Assembly (NCBI GenBank): GCA_016779225.1
Contig: JADHNZ010000024.1
Location: forward strand, 1 to 48,557
Length of the DNA stretch: 48,557 bases
DNA from: Planctomycetota bacterium
GTDB taxonomy: Bacteria > Planctomycetota > UBA1135 > GCA-002686595
Direction: 5' to 3'
In this document: positions 32,994 to 44,438 of the stretch, one piece after another
Numbering within the stretch: the first letter of the stretch is position 1
Layout: every line of letters starts with the position of its first letter
Translations under genes and position numbers: made by a program
Notes under the pieces: model-generated
Told to the model about the DNA's origin: nothing
Seen by the model: the letters and a program-made list of their open reading frames with translations, nothing else
The model's database searches: none

Positions 32994-33506
32994 ATGAGCG
33001 ATGCCAAGACCACCCGCGTGCGCCTCACCACCTCCCACGGCGACATGGTCGTGGAGTTCTTCCCCGACAAGGCGCCCAACCATGTGGAGAACTTCATCTC
33101 CCTGGCCAAGAAGGGCTTCTACGACGGGACGAGGTTCCACCGCACCATCCCCGGGTTCATGATCCAGGGCGGGGACCCCAACACGAAGAAGCCCGAGGGC
33201 ATGGGCAACCGCTGGGGGACCGGCGGTCCCGGCCACAGCGTGAACGCCGAGTTCAACGATGTGCACCACGCGCGCGGGGTGCTGTCGATGGCTCGCTCCC
33301 AGGACCCCAACTCCGCCGGCAGCCAGTTCTTCGTCTGCCATGGCGACGCGGGCTTCCTCGACGGCCAGTACACGGCCTTCGGCCAGCTCTGCGAGGGTGA
33401 TGAGGTGCTCGAGAAGATCGCGACGGCTCCCTGCAAGCCGGGCGGCGAGGGCTCTGCGCCCGTGGACCCGGTGGAGATCACCAAGGCGACCGTCGAGGAG
33501 GCCTGA
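32994..33506 (+). CDS. ppiB: cytoplasmic cyclophilin peptidyl-prolyl isomerase
   Basis: 170 residues, the single-domain PpiB size, without signal peptide. FHRTIPGFMIQGGDPN, SAGSQFFVCH and FLDGQYTAFGQ are complete cyclophilin motifs. Start at ATG 32994, one base after the previous stop. It pairs with the exported version upstream as one cytoplasmic and one periplasmic isomerase, probably from a tandem duplication. Confidence 0.92.
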   Translation: MSDAKTTRVRLTTSHGDMVVEFFPDKAPNHVENFISLAKKGFYDGTRFHRTIPGFMIQGGDPNTKKPEGMGNRWGTGGPGHSVNAEFNDVHHARGVLSMARSQDPNSAGSQFFVCHGDAGFLDGQYTAFGQLCEGDEVLEKIATAPCKPGGEGSAPVDPVEITKATVEEA

Positions 33507-33508
33507 CC

Positions 33509-34297
33509 ATGAACCTCGAGAATGTCCTCTATGAGGTGGACGGCGGCGTGGCCTTCGTCACGGTGAACCGCCCCGACAAGATGAACGCCCTGAATCACCA
33601 GACCCTCACGGAGTTGGGCCAGGCGTTCGACGCGGCCAAGGCCGACGGCGCCGTGCGCGCGGTCGTGGTCACGGGCTCGGGCGAGAAGGCCTTCGTGGCC
33701 GGCGCCGACATTGGCGAGCTGCTGCAGGTTGCGGGCAACGCCCAGGGGGCTGCCGACCTCGCCGGCTTCGGGCAGTCGATCTTCCGCAAGCTCGAGGACC
33801 TCGGGAAGCCCTCCGTGGCGATGGTCAACGGCTTCGCCCTGGGCGGCGGCTGTGAGCTGGCCCTGGCCTGCACCCTGCGGACCGCCTCGACCAGCGCCCG
33901 CATGGGCCTGCCCGAGGTGAGCCTCGGCATCATCCCGGGCTACGGCGGCTCCCAGCGCCTCGCTCGCATCGCGTCCCCCGGGGTCGCGCGCGAGTGGATC
34001 CTGACCGGGGACATGTTCGGCGCCGAGGACGCCCACCGCGTGGGCGTCATCAACCGCATCTTCGCTCCCGAGGAGCTCCGTGAGGGCACCCTTAAGATGG
34101 TCGGCTCCATGCTGGCCAAGGGGCCCGTCGCCCTGCGCTTCGGCATGGAGGCGGTCCTCCGCGGCTGGGACATGACCCAGCCCGAGGGGGAGGCCATGGA
34201 GACCGAGTACTTCGGCAAGGCCTCCGAGACCGAGGACATGAAGGAGGGCATGAGCGCCTTCCTCGAGAAGCGTCGCCCCGAGTTCAAGGGCTGCTGA
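33509..34297 (+). CDS. enoyl-CoA hydratase (crotonase)
   Basis: 262 residues. Both catalytic glutamates are visible: E116 in GGGCELALAC and E136 in LPEVSLGIIPGYGG. The oxyanion segment KAFVAGADIGE is typical. It hydrates trans-2-enoyl-CoA, the step missing from the 11975 operon, so it may serve both clusters. It begins 2 bases after ppiB and is followed by a strong hairpin 3 bases after the stop, marking the operon end. Confidence 0.93.
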   Translation: MNLENVLYEVDGGVAFVTVNRPDKMNALNHQTLTELGQAFDAAKADGAVRAVVVTGSGEKAFVAGADIGELLQVAGNAQGAADLAGFGQSIFRKLEDLGKPSVAMVNGFALGGGCELALACTLRTASTSARMGLPEVSLGIIPGYGGSQRLARIASPGVAREWILTGDMFGAEDAHRVGVINRIFAPEELREGTLKMVGSMLAKGPVALRFGMEAVLRGWDMTQPEGEAMETEYFGKASETEDMKEGMSAFLEKRRPEFKGC

Positions 34298-34300
34298 CGA

Positions 34301-34327
34301 GCCGGGCGCGGCCCGTCCGCGCCCGGC
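34301..34327 (+). terminator. hairpin ending the second fatty-acid operon
   Basis: Perfect 11-base arms GCCGGGCGCGG (34301-34311) and CCGCGCCCGGC (34317-34327) with a 5-base loop, starting 3 bases after the enoyl-CoA hydratase stop. Confidence 0.65.
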
Positions 34328-34432
34328 CCTGCGGAGAGCCTCGGCTCCCCAGCGCGCGCGCGAGCGCGCTGCCGATTGCCTGCGCCAGGTGGCGCACCCA
34401 AGGACCCCCAGACACCACCCAGAGAGCATCCC

Positions 34433-35644
34433 ATGACCCAGGACATCGTCATCGTCGGCGGCGCGCGCACGCCCATGGCCGAGTACATCGGCACCCCCGG
34501 CTTCGGCAAGTTTAAGGACCTCTCGGCCCTGGACCTGGGCGCCCACGCGGCCAAGGCGGCCCTCGAGCGCAGCAGGGTGGCGCCTGAGTCCGTGGACCAT
34601 GTGGTCTTCGGCAATGTCCTCCAGAGCTCCCTCGACGCTCTCTACGGCGCGCGGCACATCGCCCTCAAGGCCGGCGTGCCGCAGGCGGTCCCGGCCCTCA
34701 CCGTCAACCGGCTGTGCGGCTCCGGCATCCAGAGCATCGTCAGCGCCGCGCAGATGATCCAGTTGGGCGAGGCGACCACCACCCTCGCGGGGGGCACCGA
34801 GAACATGTCCCAGGCGCCCTATGTGCTCTACGGCGCTCGGCAGGGCTTCCGCTTCGGCCAGGCGCCGGAGATGAAGGACTCGCTCTTCGCCAGCCTGTAC
34901 GACCCCTACGCCGACTCCTACATGGCGCAGACCGCGGAGCGCATCGGCAAGCGCCTCGGGATCTCGCGTGAGGAGCAGGATGCCTACGCCCTGCGCAGCC
35001 ACGAGCTGGGGGCTGCAGCCGTCCAGGAGGGCCGCTTCGCCGAGGAGATCGCCCCGGTGACCATCCCCGGGCGCAAGGGCGACCTCGTGGTGGACACGGA
35101 CGACCACATCAAGCCGGACACAACCCTCGAGGGCCTCGCCCGCCTGCGCGCGGCGTTCGGCAAGGAGGGGACGGTGACCGCGGGCAACGCCAGCGGCATC
35201 GTGGACGGAGCGGCGGCCGTTGTCGTCACCACTGCCGAGCGTGCCCAGGCGGACGGGCTCGATACCCTGGCCATCGTGCGCGGCTGGAGCGCCGTTGGCG
35301 TCGACCCCAAGGAGATGGGCATCGGCCCCGTGCCCGCCATCCAGCGGCTCATGGAGCAGGCCGGGCTGACCCTCGACCAGGTCGACCGCGTGGAGATCAA
35401 TGAGGCGTTCAGCGCCCAGTACCTCGGCTGCGAGAAGGAGCTCGGCCTCGAGCGTGACCGCTGCAATGTGAACGGCGGCGCGATCAGCCTCGGCCACCCC
35501 CTCGGCGCCACCGGGACCCGCATCGTGCTCACCCTCGCCCTCGAGCTGCGCCGCTGCGGTGGCCGCTACGGCGTGGCCTCGGCGTGCATCGGCGGAGGCC
35601 AGGGCATCGCCATCCTGATCGAGAACCCCGCTGCCAAGGGCTGA
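34433..35644 (+). CDS. acetyl-CoA acetyltransferase (third thiolase)
   Basis: 403 residues, ATG at 34433. The catalytic Cys is in NRLCGSGIQS, then EINEAFSAQ, GHPLGATGT and SACIGGGQG. The stretch SLYDPYADSYMAQTAE replaces the glycine-rich region of the other two thiolases, so it is a different subfamily. It follows a terminator and 135 bases of non-coding sequence, so it starts a new unit. The next gene begins 5 bases after its stop. Confidence 0.9.
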   Translation: MTQDIVIVGGARTPMAEYIGTPGFGKFKDLSALDLGAHAAKAALERSRVAPESVDHVVFGNVLQSSLDALYGARHIALKAGVPQAVPALTVNRLCGSGIQSIVSAAQMIQLGEATTTLAGGTENMSQAPYVLYGARQGFRFGQAPEMKDSLFASLYDPYADSYMAQTAERIGKRLGISREEQDAYALRSHELGAAAVQEGRFAEEIAPVTIPGRKGDLVVDTDDHIKPDTTLEGLARLRAAFGKEGTVTAGNASGIVDGAAAVVVTTAERAQADGLDTLAIVRGWSAVGVDPKEMGIGPVPAIQRLMEQAGLTLDQVDRVEINEAFSAQYLGCEKELGLERDRCNVNGGAISLGHPLGATGTRIVLTLALELRRCGGRYGVASACIGGGQGIAILIENPAAKG

Positions 35645-35649
35645 TCGCA

Positions 35650-37656
<2,007 letters not shown>

Positions 37657-37675
37657 GCCCCTGGAGCAGCGCACC

Positions 37676-38740
37676 ATGGCCACCCACGACATCGCCATCA
37701 TCGCCGGAGACGGCATCGGTCCCGAGGTCACTCGCGAGGCGTTCAAGGTCGCGGACGCGGCCGCGGAGCTGTTCGGCTTCGGCCTTGCCAAGACCGAGTA
37801 CCCCTTCGGCAGCCAGCACTTCCTGGACACCGGCGAGATCTGGCCCGACGCGGCGTTCGAGGAGGTCAAGGGCATGGGGGCGCTCTTCCTCGGGGCGATC
37901 GGGGACCCTCGGATCGAGGTGGGCAAGATCGAGTACGGGATCATCGCGCGTGCGCGCTTCGACCTGGACCTCTACCTCAATGTGCGGCCGATCAAGCTCT
38001 ACGACGAGCGCCTCTGCCCGCTCAAGGGCAAGACCGTCGAGGACATCGACATGGTCATCATTCGTGAGAACACCGAGGGGGCCTACACGGGGACCTTCGG
38101 CTTCGCGCACAAGGGCCAGGCCCTCGAGGTTGCGACGCAGACCATGGTGTGGACCCGGGCCGGCGTGGAGCGGGCCATCCGTCACGCCTTCGAGGTGGCG
38201 AGCACCCGTCCGCGCAGGCATGTGACCCTCATCGACAAGGCCAACGCGCTGCGCTCCCAGGACCTGTGGACGCGCGTGTTCGCGGAGGTCGCCGCGGAGT
38301 ACCCCGAGATCACCACCGGGCACGACTACATCGACGCCGCCTGCATGCGGATCGTGAACACTCCCGAGGACTACGATGTGGCGGTCACCACGAACCTCTT
38401 CGGGGACATCATCACCGACCTCGGCGCCATGCTGCAGGGCGGCATGGGGATCGCGGCGAGCGCCAACCTGAACCCCGGGAAGGTGAGCCTGTTCGAGCCC
38501 ATCCACGGCTCGTTCCCCCAGGCTGCCGGGACGAACACGGCCAGCCCCGTGGCGGCCATCCTGGCTGGAGCCCTCATGCTGGACTATGTCGGCGAGCGCG
38601 AGGCCGGGGCGGCCATCGAGGCCACCGTGGTGGACCTCTTCCGCTCGGGCCGCCTGAAGGGCGTCGAGGTGGGGGACCACCCCACGCCTGAGGTCGGAGA
38701 CCTGGTCACCCAGGCCCTGCGCGAGCGCGTCAGCGGCTAG
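37676..38740 (+). CDS. leuB: 3-isopropylmalate dehydrogenase-like beta-decarboxylating dehydrogenase
   Basis: 354 residues, LeuB length. GDGIGPEV near the start, substrate-binding arginines around RARFDLDLYLNVRP, IRENTEGAYTG, LIDKANAL, TTNLFGDIITDLG and FEPIHGSFPQAAGTN. The RENTEGAYTG form and DKANAL are like the actinobacterial LeuB and tartrate dehydrogenase branch more than NADP isocitrate dehydrogenase. It would oxidise and decarboxylate 3-isopropylmalate with NAD. Paired with the upstream dehydratase it supplies two consecutive steps. Tandem hairpins follow the stop. Confidence 0.8.
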   Translation: MATHDIAIIAGDGIGPEVTREAFKVADAAAELFGFGLAKTEYPFGSQHFLDTGEIWPDAAFEEVKGMGALFLGAIGDPRIEVGKIEYGIIARARFDLDLYLNVRPIKLYDERLCPLKGKTVEDIDMVIIRENTEGAYTGTFGFAHKGQALEVATQTMVWTRAGVERAIRHAFEVASTRPRRHVTLIDKANALRSQDLWTRVFAEVAAEYPEITTGHDYIDAACMRIVNTPEDYDVAVTTNLFGDIITDLGAMLQGGMGIAASANLNPGKVSLFEPIHGSFPQAAGTNTASPVAAILAGALMLDYVGEREAGAAIEATVVDLFRSGRLKGVEVGDHPTPEVGDLVTQALRERVSG

Positions 38741-38760
38741 GGCCTGCCCGCGGGCGGGGC

Positions 38761-38784
38761 CTGAGGCGCCCCAGGGTGCCTCAG
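38761..38784 (+). terminator. hairpin after leuB
   Basis: Arms CTGAGGC (38761-38767) and GCCTCAG (38778-38784), extendable by further pairs. A second GC-rich imperfect hairpin lies just upstream at about 38741-38760. Confidence 0.55.
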
Positions 38785-38938
38785 ATCGACAGGTCGCGGC
38801 GTCGAGGCGCCCGCCCCCGGAGACCATTCCGTGTCCGCGGGCACCACGGGGCCCGATCCGCACGCCCTGGGACGGAACCCTGCCGCAGACTAGAGAGTCC
38901 AAGGCAGGACCCGCGTTCGGTGCGGGCCCGTGACTTCG

Positions 38939-41461
38939 ATGCAGAATCTCCTCCCCCTGGGCGCCCTCGCCCTCGTCTCCCCCCTGGCCCTCGCTCAGGA
39001 CCAGGAGTCGTTCCGTCCCTTCGTCGAGCGGCCCGGCATGCTCGAGTTCTCCGGCGTGCTGTGCGCGCGCCCCCTGCAGCTCGAGCAGGCGCTCGAGCGC
39101 GGCTTGACCCGCGCGCAGGCCGAGGCCCTGTACCAGGACGCCCTGGCCCTGCTCGAGGGCCTGTCCGTCCAGCGCCGGGTGGAGGCCACCGACGAGTACC
39201 TCATCGACCTTGGCCCGGGCGCGACCGAGAACGAGGTCGCCAGCCAGCTGCTGCGGACGGGAGCGTTCCAGTATGTCGAGCCCGACTGGATCTGCTATCC
39301 GGTCGACTGCCCGAACGACAACCAGTTCAGCGGCCAGTGGCAGCATGTGAACATGGAGTCCTGCGCCGGCTGGGACCTGGAGACCGGGGACCCGAATGTG
39401 GTCGTGGCGATCTGCGACACTGGAATTCAGGTCGGCCACCCCGACCTGCAGCTCCACCGGCGTGAGGGCTTCAACGCCCCCTCGAACACCTGGGAGAACA
39501 GCGGGGGCGACATCAGCCCGGTTCACCCGCACGGGACCATGGTCACGGGCTGCGCCGCGGCCAACGGGGACAACGGGATCGGCGTGGCCGGCGTTGGCTG
39601 GAACCTGGGCCACCGCATGATGCGTGTGACCGACGACCCTGGCGGCGGCGCCTCCCTCTCGAACCTCACCAACGCGGCTCGCACGGCGATCGAGGCTGGC
39701 GACAAGGTCGCGAATGTGAGCTACAGCGGCGTGGCCTCCGGCTCGGTCGAGACCACCGGCGCCTACATCCGCAGCCTGGGCTCGCTCCTGGTGTGGTCGG
39801 GGGGCAACAGCTCCGAGAACCACCAGTTCAGCCGCGACGACAGCGTGATCATCGTTGGGGCCTCCGACTCCTCCGACAACAAGACCAGCTGGTCGGCCTT
39901 CGGCCAGGGGATCGACTTCCTCGCCCCGGGAGCCGGCGTGCTGACCACGAACACCGGGGGCACCTACTCGGGCGTGAGCGGGACGAGCTTCTCGGCTCCC
40001 ATCACCGCGGGCCTGGTCGGCCTCATCTGGAGCGCGGACCCGACTCTGTCGCCCCAGGAGGTCGAGGACATCCTCCGCAGCACCTGTGACGATCTCGGCA
40101 CCCCTGGCGTCGACGACACCCACGGCTATGGGCGCATCAATGTGCGCAAGGCCATGGACGAGGCCCTGCGCCCGATCCGCCTGACCCTGCTGGACAGCCC
40201 GCCGACCAACCTGGACCCGGCCGGCGGCGAGACCGTCGCGTTCGTGCTGGAGCCCGGCACCAGCACCCCGGCCAGCGCGAGCGGTGAGTTCTGGATCAAC
40301 CTGGGCGCTGGCTGGTCGCAGGCCTCCTGCATCGAGACCAGCCCCGACCAGTACCTGGCCACCTTCCCCGCCACCCCGTGCGGCTCGACGGTGCAGTACT
40401 ACTTCGCCGCAGCCGATGCCTCGGGCGCCCCGATCTTTGAGCCCGCCGAGGCTCCGGCGGTGTTCTTCACGGCGGCCTCGCAGATCCTCGTCAACGCGGC
40501 GGATGACGCCTTCGAGGCGCCCTCGGGCTGGACCGCGGGCATGCCCGGCGACGACGCCACCACCGGCATCTGGGAGCGCGGTGACCCCATCGGGACCGCG
40601 GCCCAGCCGGAGAACGACAACACCGCGGCGGGCACCCAGTGCTTCTTCACGGGCCAGGGCAGCGCCGGCGGCTCGCTCGGCGAGAACGATGTGGACGGTG
40701 GTTCGACCACCCTCATGTCCCCGGCCTACGACCTGACCGGCCTCGCCAACCCGGCCGTCAGCTACTACCGCTGGTACAGCAATGGCTCGGGCGCCTCTCC
40801 GAACGCTGATGTGTTCGTGGTTGACATCTCGAACAACGGCGGCGCGAGCTGGGTCAATGTCGAGACCGTTGGCCCCACCGGGGATGTGAACGGCGGCTGG
40901 ATCCAGCACTCGTTCCAGGTGACCGACTTCGTGGCCCTCACCAGCGATGTGCGGCTGCGCTTCATCGCCAGCGACCTGGGCAGCGGCTCGATTGTTGAGG
41001 CCGGCGTGGACGACCTCCGCATCGACGACGAGGCCTGCAGCGCCTGCGGCATCACCCCGTACTGCACCTCGATCAACAACTCGACGGGCACCTTCGCCAA
41101 GATTGGCTGGACCGGGACGAGCTCCATCGCGAGCAACGACTTCGAGCTGCTGGCGACCGACCTGCCGACCGGGCAGAACGGTGTCTTCATCCAGGCCCTG
41201 GACCCCGCCAGCTCCGTGGTGGGGGATGGAGTCCTCTGCGTCGGCGCCCAGACCCTCGGCTTCATCCACCGCCTTGGGGTCGTGAACACGGGGCCCGCGG
41301 GCGCGGTCAGCTTCGCCTTCGACAACACGGCGCCGAGCCTGCCGCAGGTTCAGGTGGCTGCCGGTGACACCTGGTACTTCCAGTTCTGGTACCGCGACCC
41401 CGCGCTGGGGCTCACGGGCTACAACTTCTCGGACGCCCTGCGGGTCACCTTCTGCCCCTGA
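38939..41461 (+). CDS. secreted S8 subtilisin-like protease with C-terminal beta domains
   Basis: 840 residues. Signal peptide MQNLLPLGALALVSPLALAQ, then a propeptide-like region to about 125 and a subtilase domain: D160 (AICDTGIQ), H198 (HPHGTMVTG), oxyanion N290 (WSGGNSS) and S350 (GTSFSAP). Beyond 400 come a beta-rich linker, a MAM/jelly-roll-like segment (SYYRWYSNGSG) and a final Cys-flanked domain from GITPYCTS to VTFCP with FQFWYRDP near its end. I recall this last domain from secreted proteins of Saltatorellus-like planctomycetes; it may anchor or sort the protein. ATG 38939 is preferred over the GTG at 38930 because it gives a cleaner signal peptide. Single-gene unit between two terminators. 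Confidence 0.9.
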   Translation: MQNLLPLGALALVSPLALAQDQESFRPFVERPGMLEFSGVLCARPLQLEQALERGLTRAQAEALYQDALALLEGLSVQRRVEATDEYLIDLGPGATENEVASQLLRTGAFQYVEPDWICYPVDCPNDNQFSGQWQHVNMESCAGWDLETGDPNVVVAICDTGIQVGHPDLQLHRREGFNAPSNTWENSGGDISPVHPHGTMVTGCAAANGDNGIGVAGVGWNLGHRMMRVTDDPGGGASLSNLTNAARTAIEAGDKVANVSYSGVASGSVETTGAYIRSLGSLLVWSGGNSSENHQFSRDDSVIIVGASDSSDNKTSWSAFGQGIDFLAPGAGVLTTNTGGTYSGVSGTSFSAPITAGLVGLIWSADPTLSPQEVEDILRSTCDDLGTPGVDDTHGYGRINVRKAMDEALRPIRLTLLDSPPTNLDPAGGETVAFVLEPGTSTPASASGEFWINLGAGWSQASCIETSPDQYLATFPATPCGSTVQYYFAAADASGAPIFEPAEAPAVFFTAASQILVNAADDAFEAPSGWTAGMPGDDATTGIWERGDPIGTAAQPENDNTAAGTQCFFTGQGSAGGSLGENDVDGGSTTLMSPAYDLTGLANPAVSYYRWYSNGSGASPNADVFVVDISNNGGASWVNVETVGPTGDVNGGWIQHSFQVTDFVALTSDVRLRFIASDLGSGSIVEAGVDDLRIDDEACSACGITPYCTSINNSTGTFAKIGWTGTSSIASNDFELLATDLPTGQNGVFIQALDPASSVVGDGVLCVGAQTLGFIHRLGVVNTGPAGAVSFAFDNTAPSLPQVQVAAGDTWYFQFWYRDPALGLTGYNFSDALRVTFCP

Positions 41462-41488
41462 GCCTGAGCACCCTCGCGTGAGGGTCAC

Positions 41489-41522
41489 GGAGGCCCTTGG
41501 CGCGCTGGCGTCAGGGGCCTCC
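41489..41522 (+). terminator. strong intrinsic terminator-like hairpin
   Basis: Fifteen-base-pair stem with two G-U pairs (41489-41503 with 41508-41522) and a GCTG tetraloop, 27 bases after the subtilase stop, followed by TGTCATT. Confidence 0.72.
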
Positions 41523-41622
41523 TGTCATTGGGCCGCGTGCACCCGTCTTGCGCCTCGCTCGGGCGAGGCCCCGGGACGGTAGGAGGGCTCGACCTGCCCT
41601 CGCCACCCCGCACTCCTGTCAT

Positions 41623-41651
41623 GTGACATGGCGTCCAGGGTCCACTAGGGT
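41623..41651 (+). promoter_or_regulatory. sigma70-like promoter for the porin-like gene
   Basis: GTGACA (41623-41628), 17-base spacer, TAGGGT (41646-41651). The -35 matches TTGACA at five of six positions. The leader would be about 65 bases to the ATG at 41722. Confidence 0.5.
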
Positions 41652-41721
41652 CTGGCGCTCCGCCCGGGCGGCCGGCCCCTCGGGCTGTCCTCTCCGCCTC
41701 CCCCCCTGAGCCCGCACCCCC

Positions 41722-42963
41722 ATGCTCCTGCCTGCGCCCGCCGGTCCCGCCCTCTTGCTCCTGACCCTGCCCCTCGCCAGCGGCGGCGCTGGGGGCCCTG
41801 GCGGCCCTGGGGACGGACCGTCGGCTCCCCAGGAGGTGGACGGCTCGTCCCTCCGTGCAGCCGTCGAGGCCTCGGAGTGGTGGGCGAAGCTGCGCTGGCG
41901 CTACGAGGACCGCGATGACGAGGCGCGTCCCGAGCCCGACGAGGACGCCTCCCTCAGCACGGTCATCGGCCTGCGGACAGCCGCCTGGGGAGCGCTGCGC
42001 GGCCTCGTTGAGTTCACCAATGTCTCCCAGCTGGGCCCCGATGACGAGGCCCTCGTGGTCAAGGGCAGCGAGATCAACCGCCTGCAGCTCGAGTGGCAGG
42101 CCTCCGAGGAGCAGCTGCTGGTTCTTGGCCGACAGCGCATCCGGCGCGGGAACGGCCGCTGGGTCTGCGAGCGTCCGTGGCGGATGATGGAGCAGAACTA
42201 CGATGCCGCGACCTACGCCGCCAAGGCGGGTGGTGTGGACTGGTACGCCGGGCTGATCGACAACATCAACACGGGGCTCTTCGAGGACAAGGACCTGAAC
42301 GCTGTGCTCCTGGACGCGCAGGGCTCCTTCGCGCCAGGTGCGAAGTGGATGGCCTACCTGTACGACCTCGACTATCCCGACGGACCTGCCATCTCCAAGG
42401 AGGTCGATGCCTTCGAGTCCTCCACGACCGCGGGGCTGGCGCTCACCGGCAAGACCTCTGACGGGCCGCGCTACCTCCGCTGGCGCGCGGAGGCGGCCCA
42501 GCAGACGGCCTCCCACAACAACGACTCGGGTCTGGATGAGCTCTACGCGCATGCGGAGCTCTATGCCCACCGCGGTCCGTGGCACGCGGGCCTCGGCTAC
42601 GAGGTCTTCGGGGGGGATGGCACCAATGCGGTCCAGTTCACCCTGGGGCGCAGGCACGGCCTGAACGGCTTCACCAACCGGACCGCGCGCATCCCCGGGG
42701 ACGGCCTCGAGGAGAAGCTCCTGGAGGTCGGGTACGACGGCGGGGACTGGGACCTCAAGGCCCTCTACCGCGTCTTCGACGCCGAGAACGCCGGCCTGCA
42801 CTACGGCGACGAGTTCAACCTGGCGTTCGCGACCGATCTGAGCGAGGACACCATGCTGGGTATCCGGTACGCGTCCTACATGGGGGACGAGGCTCCTGCC
42901 GACCGCGCCAACCTGGGCGACGATGTGCAGCGCTTCTGGATCTGGCTCGCGACCGGATTCTGA
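41722..42963 (+). CDS. porin-like outer-membrane beta-barrel (alginate-export-like)
   Basis: 413 residues. Signal peptide in the first 30 residues (LLLLTLPLASGGAG), then a Gly/Pro linker and about 350 residues of alternating strands rich in Trp, Tyr and Asp. The pattern LRWRYEDRD, VLGRQRIRRGNGRWV and the final IWLATGF with terminal Phe is that of an outer-membrane channel of the Alginate_exp/porin kind. Substrate unknown. It lies between a strong terminator and the HD gene, 67 bases away, and has its own promoter candidate. Confidence 0.7.
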   Translation: MLLPAPAGPALLLLTLPLASGGAGGPGGPGDGPSAPQEVDGSSLRAAVEASEWWAKLRWRYEDRDDEARPEPDEDASLSTVIGLRTAAWGALRGLVEFTNVSQLGPDDEALVVKGSEINRLQLEWQASEEQLLVLGRQRIRRGNGRWVCERPWRMMEQNYDAATYAAKAGGVDWYAGLIDNINTGLFEDKDLNAVLLDAQGSFAPGAKWMAYLYDLDYPDGPAISKEVDAFESSTTAGLALTGKTSDGPRYLRWRAEAAQQTASHNNDSGLDELYAHAELYAHRGPWHAGLGYEVFGGDGTNAVQFTLGRRHGLNGFTNRTARIPGDGLEEKLLEVGYDGGDWDLKALYRVFDAENAGLHYGDEFNLAFATDLSEDTMLGIRYASYMGDEAPADRANLGDDVQRFWIWLATGF

Positions 42964-43030
42964 GCCAGCGGGCGGGGTCGCGCTCCCAGACCGGGCGGGG
43001 CCTCGGCTATCTTCCCGGCCCGGAGGACCC

Positions 43031-44419
43031 GTGGCTGGACGCAAGCGCTACTCCGTCGTGCGCGACCCTGTGCACGGCGACATCTACCTGACGCACGAGG
43101 AGCTGAGGCTCCTCGATACGCCGGAGATGCAGCGCCTGCGCGGCGTGCGCCAGCTGGGCTCGGCGCACCTCGTGTTCCCTGGCGCGATGCACACGCGCTT
43201 CGAGCACTCGATCGGCACGGTCCATGTCGCCCAGAGGCTGATCGACTCCGTCAACCTCTCCTTCGAGCTCGACCCGGCGGGGACCCTCGCGGTGGGTGAG
43301 GAGGAGGCCCGGGTGATCCGCATCGCGGGCCTCATCCATGATGTGACGCATGTGCCCCACGGGCACAGCCTCGAGGACCAGGACGGCCTCTTCGAGCGCC
43401 ACGACTCGGCCTACCGCTACGAGCGCATGTTCGACCCGACGCGGGCGCTCGGGCGCGTGCTGCGCGACCTGGGCCTCCTCGACGAGGTCATGAGCGTCCT
43501 GACCCGACCCGGAACGCCTGGGCGTCAGGATGTCCCCGCGTACTGGGTGCAGATGATCTCGGGGACGATCGCCGCGGACATCCTGGACTACCTCGCGCGG
43601 GACGCGTACTTCACCGGCCTCAACCTCCCGGTGGACGAGCGCGTGGCGAGCTACTTCAAGGTCGACCGCTCCTCCGGCAACCTCTACATCGACCTCGCCA
43701 AGCGGGACCTCCTGCGCGAGGACATCCTGAGCGAGATCGTGCGGCTGCTGGATGCCCGCTATGTCTTCAGCGAGCGGGTCTACTACCACCACGCCAAGGT
43801 CGCTGCCGGCGCGCTCCTCGCGCGGGCCGTGGAGCTCTGCGTCCGCGCGGGGGTGCTGGTCGAGGAGGACCTCTACGACTGCACCGACGACTCCCTGCTC
43901 GAGACCCTCGTCCGCTCGGCCCAGCGCGGAGACGATGCGCTGTGCACGCGCGTCACGGACTTGGTCCAGCGCTACCGCGAGCGACGCCTCTACAAGCGTG
44001 CCTGCGTCTTCCCGCGCTACGAGAACAGCGAGGTGCAGGATGCCCTCGTCGAGCGCTTCTTCGCCTCCGGCGGCGCCGCTCGCCGGGTCGAGGCCGAGGA
44101 GCGGATCGCGGAGCTCGTGCGCTTCGCGACGGGCTCGGAGGTCGATGTGATCATCTACTGCCCGGCGAAGCGCATGCAGCTCAAGGAGGCCCGGATCCAT
44201 GTGCTCTGGCCGGGCTCCCCGGGGGTCGAGCCCCTGGCGGCCTACGCCGAGCGGGTCCCCCGGCTGGCGGACCTGAGCCGGGCCTACCGGGACCTGTGGA
44301 AGTTCTATGTCCTCGCGGACACGAGCGACCCCGTGGTCCTGCGCAAGGTGCAGGAGGTCGCGATCGCCGAGCTGGGTGACGCGAAGAACCTCTACTCGAT
44401 CCCCGATCGGGGACGCTGA
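43031..44419 (+). CDS. HD-domain phosphohydrolase, SAMHD1/dGTPase-like (COG1078 type)
   Basis: 462 residues from a GTG with GGAGG at 43022-43026, a good ribosome site that decides the start. RDPVHGDIYL opens the COG1078 family. The metal-binding HD residues are H59 (RFEHSIGT), H103-D104 (GLIHDVTH) and the distal Asp in AADILDYLARD. Related enzymes hydrolyse dNTPs to nucleosides and triphosphate. H107, H110 and H112 line the active site. The region after 250 is helical without known motif. It converges with the aminotransferase gene with only 19 bases between the stops. Confidence 0.85.
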   Translation: MAGRKRYSVVRDPVHGDIYLTHEELRLLDTPEMQRLRGVRQLGSAHLVFPGAMHTRFEHSIGTVHVAQRLIDSVNLSFELDPAGTLAVGEEEARVIRIAGLIHDVTHVPHGHSLEDQDGLFERHDSAYRYERMFDPTRALGRVLRDLGLLDEVMSVLTRPGTPGRQDVPAYWVQMISGTIAADILDYLARDAYFTGLNLPVDERVASYFKVDRSSGNLYIDLAKRDLLREDILSEIVRLLDARYVFSERVYYHHAKVAAGALLARAVELCVRAGVLVEEDLYDCTDDSLLETLVRSAQRGDDALCTRVTDLVQRYRERRLYKRACVFPRYENSEVQDALVERFFASGGAARRVEAEERIAELVRFATGSEVDVIIYCPAKRMQLKEARIHVLWPGSPGVEPLAAYAERVPRLADLSRAYRDLWKFYVLADTSDPVVLRKVQEVAIAELGDAKNLYSIPDRGR

Positions 44420-44438
44420 GCCGCGGCGGCGGCGACCC

